Source: Brachypodius melanocephalos (lineage: Eukaryota > Chordata > Aves > Passeriformes > Pycnonotidae). From it: a stretch of DNA of 64,000 nucleotides. The stretch lies in the NCBI GenBank assembly GCA_013398615.1, contig VZSR01003803.1, positions 4,846,050-4,910,049 on the forward strand, given 5' to 3'. Numbering within the stretch: the first letter of the stretch is position 1; each line of letters starts with the position of its first letter. Positions 61,168-64,000 of the stretch are shown one piece after another. The notes under the pieces are model-generated. The model was not told the DNA's origin. It ran no database searches and saw only the letters and a program-made list of their open reading frames with translations. Made by a program: the position numbers and the translations under genes.

Positions 61168-64000
61168 TTTTTCTAATTTCATAGCCAAGAACTGGATTTC
61201 TTGCTTTTCTACAAATCAAACTTACTGTTTCCACTTTGATCTCTATTTAAAGTGAACTTAGGTGAATCTTACCTGTAAAAGACATTTTACTTTTTGAGGG
61301 GCAACCAAATGCAGTAAAATATTGCTGTAGGTGTGTCCCTCTGCTTCATGTAATCCCCACTGCATGCCACATCTTTATTACAGTGACAGAGGAAATGATC
61401 ATGGCACAAGTGGCAGGAACATGCCATGATGTGGCAGAAGGCGAGTTAGAGTTTTGTTAAAACCAGAATGTGTCAAGGGAGACCCAGCAGGAAGAAGAGA
61501 GCAAGTTGTTCTCTTCTTCACTCCCCATAAAAGAATCATCATTTACTGTGTCCCTGATACTACCCTTAAGGTGTTGTAAAGTAGTTTACATTCAGAAAAA
61601 CTTGGCAAGTAATAATAATGGCTACATATCAGTACCCTCAGTGTCATCAGAGATTCCTACAAATCATTATGCATTTTTTTTCCCGACAATAGGCTTCTCA
61701 GAAAACACCTTTTCCATCATTATTTATACCATCACATTTTTCAAAAAGATGGGTTTCGGTGATCTTTTCCCACTCTGTTTCCACAGCTAGCTCCATTATT
61801 TTATGACTTGCTGTGAAGTATTGGAATTATTTGCTTTTCATTGGAAGGAAAGAGTGCTTAAATCAGAGTTTCCAAAGAAAGATGCCCAATTGTAATTTAC
61901 AGAGATCCAATTTAGAAATCTTGTCAAACCTGACAGCGACAGGTTGGGAATTTCAACAGCAACTACTTCTCAAAAAAGCAGTCAGTCCTTTAGAAGCAAT
62001 GTACAATTAAGGTCATTCTGCCTAACTTTTGGAGTATCACATGTCAAAGGACTTTTTCCAGCAATTTCTACATTGTGGAAGTGCTTGATGATGTTTCTTA
62101 AAGATACCCACTCTCATTTAAGCACTCAAATGATAAGTCAAAAATCTTCCACTGCCATAGTTCTTATTAGTTTATTAACTGTTCAAAAGTTTCACTTAAT
62201 TCTCAGTCTGAACTGCTCTGTCATCAGTTTTTAGAGATTGGTAGACATACCTTGTTCTCTTAGGTCAGAGACCAGGTACTGACAGATTTATTGTCTTCTG
62301 TCAGTATATTCAAAAGGAACAACATTGTAACATTTCTAGTGCAAACAAATTAGGCTTAGTTAGCACATCTGAAACCAAACTTCAAATCCCTCACTTCTTT
62401 TCAGAATGCTTAGGAATTGCTTGATACTTCTTTTTGAAGAAATTAAACAGATCTATTAAAAATATTCCAGTAGTGGTCTTTTCTGTTCTGCACATGACTG
62501 AAACATCACTTCTGTTTTCTAGCTAAAGTTCCTGTGGTGGTAGATCCAAGTACCCTGTTTATCTTCAGGTACAGCATCACACTGCCAGCTTGCACATGAT
62601 TTGCTATAGATCATGTCCCAGCCCCTACTTCAGAACCGTTTTTCAAGAGACAGTTTCTTACCATATGTATATGGCCTTTTTCCTTGACTTTCCATATAAC
62701 TTGATTAAGAAACAAATTGTTCATAGGTACACTTCAAATGCAGCAGTAAAAACCTATTGATACAATTGACCTGGCCTCCAACTTTCATGTTATTTGAAGA
62801 CTTTATATGTGTTAATTTTTATTTTGAGCCATATTGTCCAACTCAGAAACACTGATCAAGACTAACACAAAGAAAAACCAGATGCTTGCTGATTTCTTTC
62901 AAGAAAATACAAGTCACATATATGCTGCACTTACAAGCATGAGTGTAGTTTCAAGGAATTAACATTTATAAATATACACTGGTATCATTGCTTTCCTGGA
63001 GACAGTCTTAGCAAGTTAATAAACTTGCCCACAGAGCAGTTCTGAGGACTAAGTATCTTGAGTATTTGTGCCTCAAGATTTAGGCTGTTTAGGTATTATA
63101 ATTACTTGAAGTTTAAATATTGTTATGAAGATTTTAAACTCAAATCAGACAAGAGGAAACAGCCAAAGAGCAGAAGAAAAACAGCCATCAGTCATTCCAA
63201 CTGAGATAAACAGAGACTGAATAACTTCACTTCAGTGTCTTTTTTTTCTTTTTTCCTGGCAAGATTGTCTGTTTTTAATTTGCTAGACCAACTTGGGGTT
63301 TATTTTAATTTTTTTTCCGTATTTGCCTGTTTGGAGTGAGCTGCACATGAACCTAAGGGAAAAGGAGATGTACTCAAAACAGTAGCACAGCATAAAATGT
63401 TCAGACACTGGATAGGTATGACCTCATCCTATTTTGCCTGAGTTGACTGGCTGTAAGAAGTGAGCTTGCCATTAATTTGTTCCAACAATTCTTTGGGGAA
63501 ATGAAGTTCAACAGTAAGAGGCATAATGCCATTCCTCTTCATCCACAGTAATACAGTGGATATTTTGGAAGTTTAAAATGAAGAAAAAAAATTAAAGGGA
63601 ACTAAAAGGTTAGTTCTCCCAAAGAAATATTAAGGAGGAATTAGCATCCTAAAGGAATATATCACAGTGTGCACCATGAGCAGTAAGGGAAATTATTCAA
63701 GATATTGTTTTGCAGTAGGAAAAATCCTGAACAAATTAGAGCAAATAAATTCACTCCTGAATGCTTGTACTCTTGTTATGACATAATTTAGCAAGAACAT
63801 GGCTTTTAATCTCTCTTCTAAGAAAAACTAAGGAAAAAGCTGCTTTCTCATAAAAAATGAAAGTGAAATAAAAATTATCTAATCTAAAAGTTATTTTCTA
63901 GTGAGACTGTCTCTGCAAGTTAATCTCATGCTGTTCATATTCATGTTTTCTGTCCTCCAGCATGCTTAGATCAGTTTCCCAAACCCACAAAGCTGCATGC

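Larger units (their letters stand above)
46696..64000. other. Intergenic, no gene recognised
   Basis: About 17 kb of AT-rich DNA with homopolymer tracts, an L3/CR1-like remnant and two exon-like ORFs described under findings. I looked for FOLH1, which neighbours NOX4 in mammals, and saw no exon of it. Most ORFs here are hydrophobic readings of T-rich DNA. Confidence 0.55.

Noticed and set aside
46696..64000. Search for FOLH1, the mammalian neighbour of NOX4
   Set aside because: I recognised none of its characteristic peptidase exons here. It may lie further away or be arranged differently in this species.
1..64000. Search for a CRISPR array, prokaryotic operon or tRNA/rRNA gene
   Set aside because: None is present: the splice sites, CpG island, CR1 elements and LTRs show vertebrate nuclear DNA, and the only direct repeats are the pair at 4670 and 9058, low-complexity tracts and LTR-internal units.

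Overview
This window is vertebrate nuclear DNA, almost certainly from a bird. It is AT-rich, it has one gene split by introns with consensus splice sites, and its recognisable repeats are chicken-repeat-1 (CR1) LINE fragments and avian-type endogenous-retrovirus LTRs. I see no operons, CRISPR arrays, tRNA or rRNA genes. A run of exactly 100 N (26056-26155) is an assembly gap.

The only gene I can identify is NOX4 (NADPH oxidase 4), on the minus strand. Its first 11 coding exons run from the ATG at 40674 down to 13086 and join without a frameshift into 362 codons. They encode the six-helix haem-binding membrane half (His105/His119 and His194/His207), the large extracellular E-loop, and the start of the FAD domain (HPFTLT). 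The remaining roughly 215 residues (rest of the FAD domain and the NADPH domain) are not found between 1 and 13085. They should lie beyond the low-coordinate edge, so the gene is cut by the window rather than broken. A GC-rich CpG island (about 40350-41080) covers exon 1 and is the likely promoter.

Layout: 1-13085 is intron 11 of NOX4, with four CR1 copies, one of them split by an unidentified insert, plus a pair of direct repeats of about 117 bp. 13086-30853 holds exons 11 to 3, with CR1 fragments, one solo LTR in intron 5 and the gap in intron 6. 30854-39821 is the long intron 2. 39822-41080 holds exons 2 and 1 and the promoter. From 41080 to 64000 I recognise no gene. It holds a solo LTR of about 1.15 kb (42720-43868), a CR1 reverse-transcriptase fragment (46020-46695), homopolymer tracts, an old L3/CR1-like fragment, and two exon-like ORFs with good splice sites that I could not assign.

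I found no new multi-gene system. The items most worth checking are the 117-bp direct repeat pair, the competing splice donors at NOX4 exon 9, the unassigned exon-like ORF at 56820-57034, and the insertion inside a CR1 copy.
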